Origin: Larix kaempferi
Lineage: Eukaryota > Streptophyta > Pinopsida > Pinales > Pinaceae
DNA: 64,000 bases
NCBI GenBank assembly: GCA_027924585.1
Contig: BSBM01000001.1
Coordinates: forward strand, 55,260,501 to 55,324,500
Reading direction: 5' to 3'
Of the stretch, positions 22,227-32,934 are shown in pieces. The position numbers and the translations under genes are program-made. The notes under the pieces are model-generated. The model searched no databases. It saw only the letters and a program-made list of their open reading frames with translations, and was not told where the DNA came from. How positions within the stretch are numbered: the first letter of the stretch is position 1; every line of letters starts with the position of its first letter.

Positions 22227-22718
22227 CTATAAGTCATCGTCAAACGCCTGCCAATATTTGGAATTATCTGGGATGGATGGCCTATTTACTACTTCCACCT
22301 CATACTTTGTCTGAGAGTAAATTGGGGTCTTGAAACCTCCAGGTGTAGTGGCTAAGGAATCTGCCACCTGGTTTTCAATCCTGGGAATCACACTGATCTT
22401 ATGCTCTGAAAAGTAGTTACCAAACATATCCCACACCTCATTCCTGTAGGCTCTCATCCTGGGATGCTTCGTCTGATAACTATCGTTCACTTGGTTTATT
22501 ACCAACTCTGAATCTCTATATACTTGTATTCTTTTTTCTCCCATGTCCTTCAAAGCATGCATACCCAACAATAAGGCTTCATATTCTGCCACATTGTTTG
22601 TGCATTCAAAAGTCAACTTGTATGACATGGCCTTAAATTCTAGATCGGGAGGGATGATCCAGACTCTTGCCCCCGCTCCATTCTTTCTCAGGGACCCATC
22701 AAAATACATCTTCCACAA
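22227..22718 (-). pseudogene. pol: RE3 archaeal-type RNase H located before RT
   Basis: A 163-codon open stretch starts MYFDGSLRKNGAGARVW. Residues fitting the RNase HI active site are Asp7 (FDGS), Glu45 (NNVAEYEAL), Asp69 (VYRDSELV) and Asp120 (NQVADSLA), all retained. The NVAEYEAL box is typical of archaeal/plant-type RNase H, as acquired by Tat retrotransposons. There it usually lies after the Ty3 RNase H, next to integrase. Here it lies between protease and RT, in the same frame, bounded by TAG 22731 and TAG 22227. It probably supplies the RNase H activity the degraded domain lacks. Confidence 0.88.
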
Positions 22719-22730
22719 GCCCTCTTCGTT

Positions 22731-23645
22731 CTACTTCTTCACTAGAGCTTCATGCCTTGTTGCAAACTCCTTGTCTTTCACTACTTCTAGGTGTATAGGG
22801 ACCTTGGGATCAACCCAGGGCCCATCATTAAAAAATATAGATGACCCTAAATCGGTATCAACTGAATAAATGGGATGGTTTTCCGGCTTAGCTGGACTGC
22901 TGACCATATAAGCCAATCGTTTTTCCCTGTACAGTCTCCTGTTTCCTCCAAATAGAGGGATGGTGGTGTAAGATAAATCTAGCTGCATGTTCCCTCTTAG
23001 CTTCGATGCCCAAGATCCGGACAATAGCATGCCAAACTTTGCAAGGATGTCAGCCACTACTATGTCCATCATGATGCTTTTGGCTGGAAGCTGTGTCAGT
23101 GTTACCACCATATCTTTTATCAACCCCAAACATTTGACCTTCATGGGGTCGAAGGAGTATAGATCTTTGTAAGGCTTGGTGATTTCCAAACCTAGTTCTT
23201 CCACCACCGATTTTGGCATTAAGTTGTGAGAGGCACCAGAGTCTATTAGTGCATTGTGTAAAGTCATGTCATGAATATTTAAACTCAAATAGAAAGGAGG
23301 AACATCTTCGTCATCTTCTTCTCCAAGTTTGGGCCCAAAAAAAATTGTAGGAGCATCATCGTTTACCTCCAAAATATCTTGCTGGCAGTCACCCTGACCA
23401 CTGACCATTTTGGTGATTTGCTCCCTGTATTCATTGTTCTTTAGAAGCTCATTAAAAGTGATAGATATCTTCACCTTAGACAGCTCAGTCTTCAAACTGA
23501 AATATGCTTCTTTACACACGTCTACAGTTTTGGGTTGTCTGACTTCCTTGGGCTGCTTCCCTTTATTTTCTGGATTTTTATGTGCAACGGTCTCCCACTA
23601 CTTTTCCTTTGGCTTCTCTGGCCCCTTTTGTGCAGTGGTTTCTTA
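22731..23645 (-). pseudogene. pol: RE3 aspartic protease
   Basis: The open segment 22731-23519 contains the active-site box ALIDSGASHNLMPKSV and the downstream MDIVVADILAKFGMLLSGSW region. An N-terminal acidic linker (LGEEDDEDVPPFYLSLNIHD) precedes it. A Lys/Glu-rich linker with TAA 23643 and TAG 23598 connects it to Gag. Unlike RE1 and RE6, the loop is the canonical DSG. Confidence 0.9.
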
Positions 23646-25100
23646 CTACTTATCCTTCTGTTTATCGGTGTTTGGTTGAGCATTAGAGGACTGGTTCTGA
23701 CTAGGTTTTCCCTCGTTCACATTCACCTCCCTATTCCGTAGCTTGAGCTTTCTTTGAAAATCGTCTATAGCATTCTGGTATCCTAATTGATACTGCTCCG
23801 AGTCCAACTCTAGAATGGAACTAGAACCCTCTTTGGTGAAAACATCATGCTCCCTTTCATTCATGTATATCTCATCATCGAAAGTGTCAAAGAGATGAAT
23901 CTGCTAATTCATTGGGTCCTCCGGCCCTTGCTCATCGACCATATTTTCAGGGAAAGGGGGCCTTATTTGCTGGTCATCAAGGTTCCTTTGATTCCTTTGG
24001 GGAGGATATATTCTGAAGTTTGGGTTCCTTACTTGATTCTCAGGCTGCTCTCTATTAGGGGGTTTGTTATCTATGGCCAACCTATCCATCAATTTTTCCA
24101 TGGTCTTCATCATCATTTCAAACTTCACATCACTGGAAGAGGAAGAAGTGGAATTGGAAGTGTGGATCTCTATTTTCCACTTTTATGATTTTGCTTTCCC
24201 TTTCAGCTTTCCCAAAGCCATCATGTTTGCCTCAACTTCTATAGCATCCTTTAGCATAATAGGAAGGGAGGGTGACTTTCTCTCTCTCAACAAACACGAG
24301 AAATCTCCATCAAATGCATCTGCATAATGAAGCTTTGCAGCACCTGCCAAGGGTTTTATATCATCAAGGATAGAATTGTATACCTTCATGAACCTACTAG
24401 AAAAGTCATGCACAGACTCAAAATTTCCCTTCTTCAAGTGATTGTATTGGGAGAATATTTGTGAAGGACTCCTGGTTGCTTCCCACCTATCTAGGAATAG
24501 TGCCCTGAAAGCTGCAAAGTTGGGGATAGGTGCATTTGGTAAATCCCTGAACCATTTCCTAGGTTCTCCCGATAGGCTTTGTGGGAATAGCCTCATCTTA
24601 GCATCTTCATAGTCCACCTCTTCTCGGTCAATGAAATCTTCAAAATTATCTACATGCTGCCTCGTTGATATATCACCCTCCCCATCGTATGTGATAATCC
24701 TCAGTGAGTAATTCTGAGGGAGGTCATGTAGGGAAGCTGGTAGAACTAAAGAGGAAAACCTAGCAGCCATCGGCCCTGGTGGATTTTGAACTAAAGGAAG
24801 GTTATTCAGAGGGGGATTTTGGACCTGGATATGAGGCTGAAGGTTTTGAAGATGAGGTCTAGCTTTTTCGGTTCTAACAGTATTTTGCAACTTGTACCAA
24901 ACAGGATCCAATAGATATGAACCAAGATTATCTACCCCTTCTTCGGCAGAATACAGGTCTAACTCTGATTTGGATTTAAGTAAGGGCCTCCCAATATCCA
25001 CTTCTAGATTTAATTCATGGAACTCGTATGACCTTTTAGACACAGATTCTTCAATATTAGCAGCACTATTCTTACATCTATCACTTCTATGTCTAAGCAA
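23646..25100 (-). pseudogene. gag: RE3 Gag without a zinc knuckle
   Basis: The capsid-like part (24183-25100) contains ITYDGEGDISTRQHVDNFED, AKMRLFPQSLSGEPRKWFRD and FLDRWEATRSPSQIFSQYNH, typical of Retrotrans_gag in Tat/Athila elements. A Pro/Asn/Gln-rich tail follows in the same frame past TAA 24183 and TAG 23904 to TAG 23646. No CCHC knuckle is readable anywhere between capsid and protease. The true start may be upstream: the frame continues through VNPFSEILLGVDNP and a TAG just before 25100, so 25100 may be an internal codon. Confidence 0.85.
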
Positions 25101-25368
25101 TACCTATGGATTATCCACGCCTAGTAGAATTTCAGAGAATGGATTAACTCTAGTGCTAGGGTGCCTTCTCAGACTTCTTCAGGAATGAACTTGGGCTCAT
25201 CGAATCGCCAGTGGAGTCTTCTTCTAACGTAAATACAAATGATTGGAGTCGCCAGGGCAGAAACATAACCTTTCTTCAACTTTGGGAACCCTCTGTCTAC
25301 CCACAGAAATTTCCTCTTAACAATCGGAAATCACTTGTCGTTCTCCCAGGGATGATAAGACAACTCGC

Positions 25369-25386
25369 TCCCTGGCAACGACGCCA
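25369..25386 (-). promoter_or_regulatory. RE3 primer binding site, tRNA-Asp type
   Basis: Three bases after the 5' LTR the sense strand reads TGGCGTCGTTGCCAGGGA, 16 of 18 bases matching the common plant tRNA-Asp site TGGCGCCGTTGCCGGGGA. Both mismatches are transitions. The leader then runs to about 25101 without an ORF. Confidence 0.85.
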
Positions 25387-26136
25387 ATATGTTAGCACCC
25401 AAATCATACCTCTAGGTTGTAGAGAGGCCAAACTAGGGTAACCACAAAACCACTTTAGACTTATGCTACTGACCCAGCATAGTCAGAGAGGGATCTCTCT
25501 TAAACTCAAGAGAATTGAAAATAGTCATAGATTCAGCAATCACAAGCACACAGACTTCTTATTACTCAAGATAATCATTCAAAGCAAACTCAGAAGGTCA
25601 GATTTATGTTGGGACAAACCATTTAAATTGTTATTTGGTTGAAAGTAGCATGGATTTCCATTGGGCATTGGAGTCAAAAAAAAACAACTGATAAAATTAT
25701 GACAATGCTTTACAAATACATCTATTCAGAGGCAAGGAAGTAACCAATCTAAAGTCAAAGTGCTTTTCAGGCGATTTAGAAGAAGGTCAAACAAACCATC
25801 GATATGGAGCATAAATATATGAATTCCATGTCGATTTTAGCAGAGAATGATCGTGAAATACTTGGAACAATAAGAACAAGGCATAATCACTATGAATCTT
25901 ATTCAAATGCTACACTGGTCCAAGTATGAATAGCATGACAGAATGGATTAACGATGAAAGAAAACACATTCACATAGGAAAGAAGTAAACAGGCTATAAA
26001 TATGATAACACATGAATCTCTGAAACACTGCCTGTAAGGCTTTGCCAACTTTATTAACAGAACTTCAAAATGTTAAGTACAAAGAAACACACAAGTTCCC
26101 AAAAGTTTTCAACCCTTCTTCATTCGTTTACATTGA

Positions 26137-26143
26137 ATTTATA
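26137..26143 (-). promoter_or_regulatory. TATA box of RE3 5' LTR
   Basis: The sense strand reads GTCCTATAAATTC, about 240 bases downstream of the LTR ORF stop. Transcription starting near 26110 would make U3 about 4.6 kb including the ORF, leaving R-U5 of about 0.7 kb. Confidence 0.65.
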
Positions 26144-26378
26144 GGACTCCCTGAGCTCTCAGTCTCGAGTAAATCTAAACAAAAAACAGTGACAACCTAT
26201 GATGACACCTATCCTGGGCATATTCGCCACTACCACACTAAGAAAGAGTCGGAAAAAATCGTCTTAACTACCTTTTACATTCACTCATCATTTTTACTAG
26301 ATGGAAGTCCACTAAAAAAAAAGACAAAAATGATCTGGTAGATGCTCCAGCTAGCCGCTTCCACTCTCTCAAAATCCT

Positions 26379-29300
26379 TCACGTGCCCAACTTTAACTTC
26401 CCCTTACCAGATTTCTCAATCAATTTCCATTGCTCTGGTGTCGGCAAGTATGAGGATGCAAGCTCCTTGAGGAGAATTCTCATTTCAGTGTGTTCTTTAT
26501 AGGAATAACCTTTGAGGAGTGTGTGGGCCTTTTTGAATGTTGTGAGGAGCTCGAAATCTTGGGTCAGCTTCTCTACCACTACTTTGCCTTCCAAGGGCCG
26601 CTCCAAATCTGCAAAACACTCCTAGTCTGACTGACACTCCTCCAAAATTTCCTGGTACTCTTCTTTTGTCATCATTGTCCCGTCTTCCTCCCGGAATAGA
26701 GGCAAACATTTCTTAAACAACGGATCGAATACTTCTTTGAACATCTTCACCTTGCAGGCCAAGATATTTGTTCCTGTCTACATGGAGCTCATCTACTGAT
26801 GTTTTAGCATCACTTTCTTGGCCCACATGATGATGGCCATTCTATCTTTTATATATTCCGCTTTCATTTGGATTTCAGACAGGCCACTCAAAAAATCTAT
26901 TGCGTTATGGGTGTAGCCCAGGGGATTTTTGTTGAATTTCTCGTTTGCCACTGCGATTGCTGGAGTTGCTAATTTGACCGCAGCCTCTTTATCTGCTATA
27001 AAGTCTAGGTATGGCCTTAGTTGGTCTTCCTACACAATGATGTTTCCCCAAATGATCTTTCTTGCCTCCTATAATGCCTCTTTTCCTACGACTTGTAGTT
27101 TCAACTGATCATATTCCTCTTGCATGGCCTGATATTTGGTTTCCCAAGCTTTCTTGTCTTTATTTGCATCTTCTTTCTCCTTCTCAGTAGTATCCCTCAT
27201 AACCTTAAGGTTGGAATTTTGTTTCTTCAATCTTATCACTTCTATGCTATCCAAACTGGTCCTGGCTATTTGCCCCACTATAGAGAAATCTCCTACTTCT
27301 ATGGATGGCGTGACCATGGTCTCTATCTCCTTCTCTTTATCCTTCAGCTCCTTCTCAAGCTTTTTGACCTTAACCTTCAACACCTCCTCGCTATCCATTA
27401 CAACTTTCAGGTCTTCCTTCCACTTCTTCCCCTTTTGATCAAATTCTATCAATTTGGCCTTGCAGTGTGTAAGCTTGGTCTGCTGCTTTTCCTTCTCTTC
27501 CTCCAGCTCTGCAATCTCCCTTGCATCTACCAATTAGGTAGCTGGCATTTTTAATTTATTTTTTAGCTCCAGGATCTCATTATCCTTCTCTACTAACAAG
27601 TTCTGAATGCTTTTTCTTTTGTCTTCAATGGTTTCAGTGGCCAACAGAGAGGCTTGGAATTTCTTCACCTGTGCCTTCAAACTTTTCTTCTCTTCCTTCT
27701 CTATTCTCAATTGATTATGCACTTTAGATTTGTTGGTTCGTGCTTTTGACAGGTCGAGGGAATACTTGAGTAGCTTGTTGTAGATAAATTCCCCTGTCTC
27801 TTTGTGCAGGTTGATCACATCTAGCACTGGAATGTTTTCTAGGTTCAGCTTCAGCTTTGTTTCCTTACTCTTGGTAGCTAAGGCGAGGCTCAGGGTATTC
27901 TGCACTAGGTTTCTGCTTGCCACAAGGGTTACTTCCTTAGAGGAGATTTTCCTAAGATCATCATACAATTTTGCTTCCTTTGACAGTGTCTTAGGATCTT
28001 CTTCATATTCTTCTAGCAGTGCAATCTTGCTCACGCTTGGTGCTGCAGGTCTAGCAAGTGTCTTGTTGAACACATGTTCCTTAATCTCAAAGGATGGAAA
28101 TGATAATCTAACCTATTTCTTTTTGGGTTGATTTTCCTTCACTTTTATTACTTGCTACTTTGAATCTTCTACCTTATGTCTCTTAATTTCTCTTTCACAC
28201 CCACTGTCCATATCCATAGGCTCGCCACCCTCTTGCTGTAAGAGCTTCTCTGGAATACTAGTGAGGGTCAGGGCTGCTGCTATTTCTGAGTCTCTTCCGA
28301 GTGAACCAAGGGCTAAGCTTGTGCTTCCAAGTATCAAAGAGAGGGAGCTTCCTAGTGGGTCAATGTCCATCTAACCCTTGTCCATGTACTCCATCCAATT
28401 GGCCCTTTCTGCTAGGCCAGGGAGCTCAAAATGCTTGTATCCTTTTCTATTTGTTCCCTTCCTCCTGTCTGAGACTATTTGGTGAGAGTCGTAGTTTATT
28501 GCAGCTCTAGAGGAGAAACCCATATCACTCATCATCGGCTCAATGTTAGGAAGGGTTTCTTTATTTTTGATAACGAAAGGGACCACCACCCATGGGAAGT
28601 TGATATCAGTAGATTTCTTGTTATTTAGGAAATGTTCACATTCCACTTTCAGCTTCTATCTTATGAAATCCAGGGAGAGTATCCTGGGAGTTAGGAAAGA
28701 TGGCAATATGTATGGGGCATAAGAATAACCATATACCTTGATTACAGTCCCATTCTTTAATAAGAGCCAATCCCCAACCCTCTTTTCCATAGAGGGCTGC
28801 AACAAATCTTTCATTTCAGGCAGGACTCTTGGCAATCTCTCCTAGAAAAACACAAAATAAATCTCTGCCATGAGATCATTCATGAAAACTTGGAAATTGG
28901 AGTACATTTCTTCAGTGATCTGTAGCTCAGGTCCCTGTAGGATTTCTTCCTGTGTTGCCAGGAACATCTTCAGTAGATAAGATTGAAACCTAAAAGACCT
29001 AGTTTTGGGGAATTCAATAAGCTGAGCATGGATGCTATCTGCTAGTGCTTCATCAAATTTTAGGCAGGAGCACTGAGCGAGTGAGTTGGGGTTTGAGGGT
29101 TCAATGGGGCAAGTGCTCAGGATGAACATGAGGCTGATTAGGGGTTTGGTTATGTATATGTCGCTATCTATCCCTAGTAAATGGGACAGTATGGAGATAA
29201 TATACTTAGATTCGTCTTTGAATAGCTCAGCTTCACTAGGGTAAGGGGTCTCTGGTGGGAAAATACTGGGTAGTAGGGTTTCCTGGTAAAAACTCCTCTT

Positions 29301-29786
29301 AAGGTACTTGGGGGCTTGACGGAAGTATTGGATGAGGGATTCCATTTTGTAATCTTGGGATTTTTGACAAAATTCAGGGGGAACGGCTAAGGATTTTCTA
29401 ATATTAGGGGCGTTTACATAGCATAGGATTTTGGATCCTGATGCATCCATGATGGCTCACTGCTTGGGGGAGTAATGGCCGGTGCACCAATCCATGAACT
29501 CGGGGAAGCTATGGGTTTGAATCGTAGCGAATAAATGGAAAAAGGACTGGTAAATTTGGTGGGTATCTGTCTGGCCGGCTCTTAGAGCTTCTAGTTTTTC
29601 TTTAATGGCATCCGGAGGGAAATTAATCAACCTGGTGTCAAAAATGTCATAATCTTTATCTTCTACTAGGTCAATTAACTGGGGAGACTCAAAACCTAGG
29701 GGTTCTATAGCTTCTGCCATTAAATAGCTTCCGGTCAAAAAATGGCCTACCTGGTCGCCCGACAGCTGGGAGGGTTTTCTGGGCAT
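26379..29786 (-). pseudogene. RE3 LTR ORF: large accessory protein encoded in U3
   Basis: One frame runs 3,408 bases (about 1,135 codons) from ATG 29784-29786 to the stop at 26379, with no frameshift. Stops inside are TGA 29457, TAG 28842, 28656, 28371, 28155, 28113, TAA 27534, TAG 27069, 27030, 26793, 26778 and 26622. Layout: a globular N-terminal part (EALADSIHAQLIEF near 29020, FPWVVVPFVIKNKE near 28570), an acidic-basic hinge ending IKRHKVEDSK near 28160, then a coiled coil (about 27050-28000) and a C-terminal globular tail. LNLENIPVLDVINLHKE at the start of the coiled coil matches RE1 (LDLAKIPLPSLHVLHLQ). No signal peptide or membrane segment is seen. I infer it is the 3' accessory protein captured by LTR expansion. 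Confidence 0.88.
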
Positions 29787-29876
29787 CTAGGTGGCTGGTC
29801 GGCTCTACACAATCAACTTCCTTCACCATCCAATGCACGTAGGACAAATAAGGTGTGGATCCCCGTGCTGGCCGGT

Positions 29877-29890
29877 TTTTTATAATATAA
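29877..29890 (-). promoter_or_regulatory. TATA-like site before RE3 LTR ORF
   Basis: The sense strand reads TTATATTATAAAAA, about 90 bases before the ORF ATG. The same site is kept in the other LTR (18077-18090). It could give the ORF its own promoter. It is AT-rich sequence and may be chance. Confidence 0.35.
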
Positions 29891-30686
29891 ACCTGCCAAT
29901 ATCCTCCTTACATGTGTGCTAGTGATAAAGACATGCCAACCGTCCATCCACACCGGCAATCCTCAGCCATAGATCTTCCTGCTCTTTCATTTTCCACCAC
30001 CCCTGTAGCCTCCATCTCCACTACGCGCTACTTTGGCAGCGCCCCTTTATCTGCGAAGATTTCCTGACCGTTGATTGCCCCTGGCGCATATCTAGGCCGT
30101 CCATAGGTGCACCCCCTATCAACTTCGCAAATCTGAGCTGCGTCGGTCTGGTGCACGAGTTAAATTTGCGAACATAATTTGAGCCATGGATCTGCATCAG
30201 ACTAAATCCATGCCATTGAAAAGTGTGGCATGTTAACACAACTTCGCAGATTCGTACCGCGACCTTTTCCCTACAAGTTCAAATTGGGAACTAAATTCCA
30301 ACCATTGATCTTTATCGCCGCCGTTGATCTAGCTCTCACATACCTGTTGACTAGTGCTCCGCCCGCGCTTAAACCCCCGTCATTTTATTTTGTGATAGAT
30401 GATTACAACCTTATATTTTCATCGTATCTAATCTAGGTCGTCCATCCTGGTCAACCGAAGATGAGGGCACATTCCTTTAAACTTTGTCTTTCGACCGCCA
30501 TCAAACCATGAGTCTCTACAAATGCTTCTTCTTCAGGCCAGATTTACTACACATGGTGGGGATTTTCTCTATCTAGTGGGCTTGAGCTACGAGATGGGCT
30601 CCCTTTTAAAGTTTCCTTAGTTTGGCTGCTCCATCGTTTCACTGAAAAACCTTCCCCGAATACTTAGCACAATCCCAGTGCTAACA

Positions 30687-30691
30687 CTATG
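30687..30691. repeat. RE3 target site duplication, right
   Basis: CTATG directly follows AGTGCTAACA and pairs with 13584-13588. Confidence 0.93.
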
Positions 30692-31614
30692 GATGTAGGG
30701 AAATAATTGCCTTAAGAATGTTTTTAGAAAAATATATAGGAAACCTGCATGATTTTTTTATACCGATGTTTCAGACTGCCTTAATGTGATTCCATCTTTG
30801 GGGTGACCGCTCAATCTAAGGATTGTTATGAGACCCAACATATATAAATACAAAAACAAGATTAAAGATGGTGAGGCCAACTCACTTCTTTTCAAGTGTT
30901 ACTACCCATTGGATGTTTTTTGGTGATAATTTTGTTTGATCTAATATATTATAGGCTTCCATGCATTAATTAATTTCCAACTTTCATCTTGGTTTCATGT
31001 GTTGCTTCTTAATTCGATCTATAGGGCCTCTCTTATTTTCCTCTTATGGTAGTTATCTTCTTTGGAAATTAATGTGGCCCTTTCCATGCAGACTTGATGA
31101 GCGGTGTTATGTGAGTGATCAACAAGAGCTGATTTAGCTACTCGATTATGAGCTATTTTGGCGGAGTTCTCTTTTAGATGAATATGTAGAGAGCGCCCAG
31201 TTTCACAAAGGTTGTCATGTTTGCTGGCCTATTGGAATGCTCTTTTGGGAGGAGGGAGTTGCATGAAAGGATATGATTGTGTAATCATGAGTATTGAAAG
31301 TTTTAATTGATTACATAGATAATTTGATTGTACCTTGCAATTTTATTGTGATAAAAGTGCATATAAAATAAATGTATTTTCATTTCCTTTGAGATATTAA
31401 AAGTTGATAGTGTTTGAATTATTGAGTGTTATAATTCCGGGATCACTTCAGTGAGTGTTGTAAATGTTACAATGAAAATATTATGTGCATGGATACTGAC
31501 AAATTGTTTGGCTAATTGGAAATTTTAGATTGCAGGTATAATTGTTTTGGGTATGGAAATGTCTATAAGTCCACAATAAAGACTGAAAACTACCATGTGC
31601 AAAAGAAAAAAATT

Positions 31615-32160
31615 ATGAGAAGGATCTCAAGTTGTGAAATTTGAGTTTGATATGAAACAAATTTGAATTTTTCTGATTTAAATTTATGAGAAGGATCTCA
31701 TGGTTGCAAAATCTGATTTCTATAGGGAACATATTTGTAAATTTCAGATTTCAATTTTTTTCTAATGATTGTTTGGATGATTTAGAATTGTTTCAAGAGG
31801 GCATGTTGTAGGGGTATGTCTAGGTTATGGCAGTAGGTGTAAAAGCATAAGGGACATAGTGTGTCTACTTACAAGATCCAAACAATATGAATATGCTGTC
31901 ATGGTTGAAAAAATATAATTTTTGTAGGATACAGAATTGTAAATTCAGATTCAAACTTGATTCTCAATGTTATTAATTATTTGGTTGTTTGTGAATTGTG
32001 CCAGGAGGACACATTGCATGAATACCATGTTCTTTGTCCTACAAGAGATAGACATCATGAGAAAGACCTCATGTTTGGGAAATATGGTTTCTGTATGAAA
32101 CATATCTGAGAATTTCTAATTGAAATTATTATGATGGCATCTCATGGAAACTATATGTGT
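31615..32160 (+). repeat. Degenerate repeats built on ATGAGAAGGATCTCA
   Basis: Copies begin at 31615, 31686 and 32057 with ATGAGAA(G/A)GA(T/C)CTCA, each followed by a related AT-rich stretch (AAATTTG, TATGAAACA, TTTCTGATTTAAATT). A weaker version lies near 31900. The first two are 71 bases apart. No ORF supports a coding role. Confidence 0.55.
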
Positions 32161-32739
32161 GTAATACATGTGTGATGATGGATCTATCTAGTGGGGACAT
32201 GGTGGCTACTAAAATATTGCAAGAAAAGGGGGAATGCTACTATAATGAAATTGGAACCCTATGAGATTCCTTGATCACCATGAGCTATTCTATGTTAAGG
32301 GTTTCTAGTTGGACACCCTTGTAGTAAGGCCTATGAGTTGGAATTCTTCTTTTGTAAGAAAGCCTGGGAAACTAATAGAGCACCCAAGGGAATCATGGAT
32401 CGTTGAAGGGGATGGTTGAGCCTACATGGTAAGTGTATGAAACGAAGAGGAAACTTGAATGAATCTAAGTTAGAGATTCATGTTATGTGTTAGGTAGGAT
32501 CAAGAAGGAATTAGAGGTATATGTAGATATCTTGGGTGTTCTAGAGAACATAGTAACTTGAATTTCCCATGGAATCCATCTGGAGAAAATATATGTTCAT
32601 ACAGATAAGTATTGGGATTATTCCATATATATATATTGTGCAATTATGAAACTTGAATCTTTGTTAATGGATCAAGTGTTTCTTAAAATCGCTATGATAA
32701 GCATGTTTTCCTTCGATGGCTATAATAGGTATTTAAAGT

Positions 32740-32920
32740 AATGCAAAATACCTTGTAGGTTTTCGAAGGCATTGTAAAGGAATGCTTGAGCATTGCTATT
32801 CAAGATAGTTAGTAGAAAGACAAAGTGGCCTTGAAGAGAAAGGCATTGCAAACGTAGCTAGAAAGAATGACATGGAACCTTGTTGAAAATTAAGAGAACA
32901 TGGAGGAAAATTTTATTCCA
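32740..32920 (+). pseudogene. pol: RE4 integrase C-terminal tail
   Basis: A short reading ends KLREHGGKFYSKGEGN immediately before the LTR, like the last residues of chromoviral polyproteins (a WE-x-L-x-x-F pattern ending in KGGGN). It is strongly decayed; I rely mostly on its position before the polypurine tract. Confidence 0.4.
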
Positions 32921-32934
32921 AGGGGGAGGGGAAT
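32921..32934 (+). promoter_or_regulatory. RE4 polypurine tract
   Basis: AAGGGGGAGGGGAA is a clean purine run directly before TGCAATACCCC, a typical chromoviral PPT-LTR junction. Confidence 0.8.

Larger units (their letters stand above)
13589..30686 (-). mobile_element. RE3: complete 17.1-kb Ty3/gypsy element with ORF-bearing 5.3-kb LTRs
   Basis: Both ends carry TGTTAGCAC/GTGCTAACA and are flanked by CTATG. The LTRs are 13589-18859 and 25390-30686. The internal 6.5 kb (18860-25389), read on the minus strand, encodes Gag, protease, an archaeal-type RNase H, RT, a degraded Ty3 RNase H and integrase. The whole gag-pol lies in one frame from 25100 to 19236. The primer site matches tRNA-Asp. Degraded Ty3 RNase H plus archaeal RNase H is a mark of the plant Tat lineage, but the domain order is unusual. 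The LTRs contain a long sense ORF homologous to the 3' accessory ORFs of RE1 and RE6. Confidence 0.95.
25390..30686 (-). repeat. RE3 5' LTR (5,297 bp)
   Basis: It starts TGTTAGCACC and ends AGTGCTAACA, matching 13589-18859 along its length. It carries the better preserved copy of the LTR ORF (26379-29786), an internal TATA-like site before the ORF and the main LTR TATA after it. From LTR start to ORF start is 0.9 kb, and from the TATA to LTR end about 0.75 kb. Confidence 0.95.

Noticed and set aside
19236-25100. Programmed UAG readthrough or a reassigned stop codon in RE3
   Set aside because: Thirteen stops lie in one polyprotein, and LTR comparison shows recent CAG-to-TAG changes. Mutation explains the pattern better.
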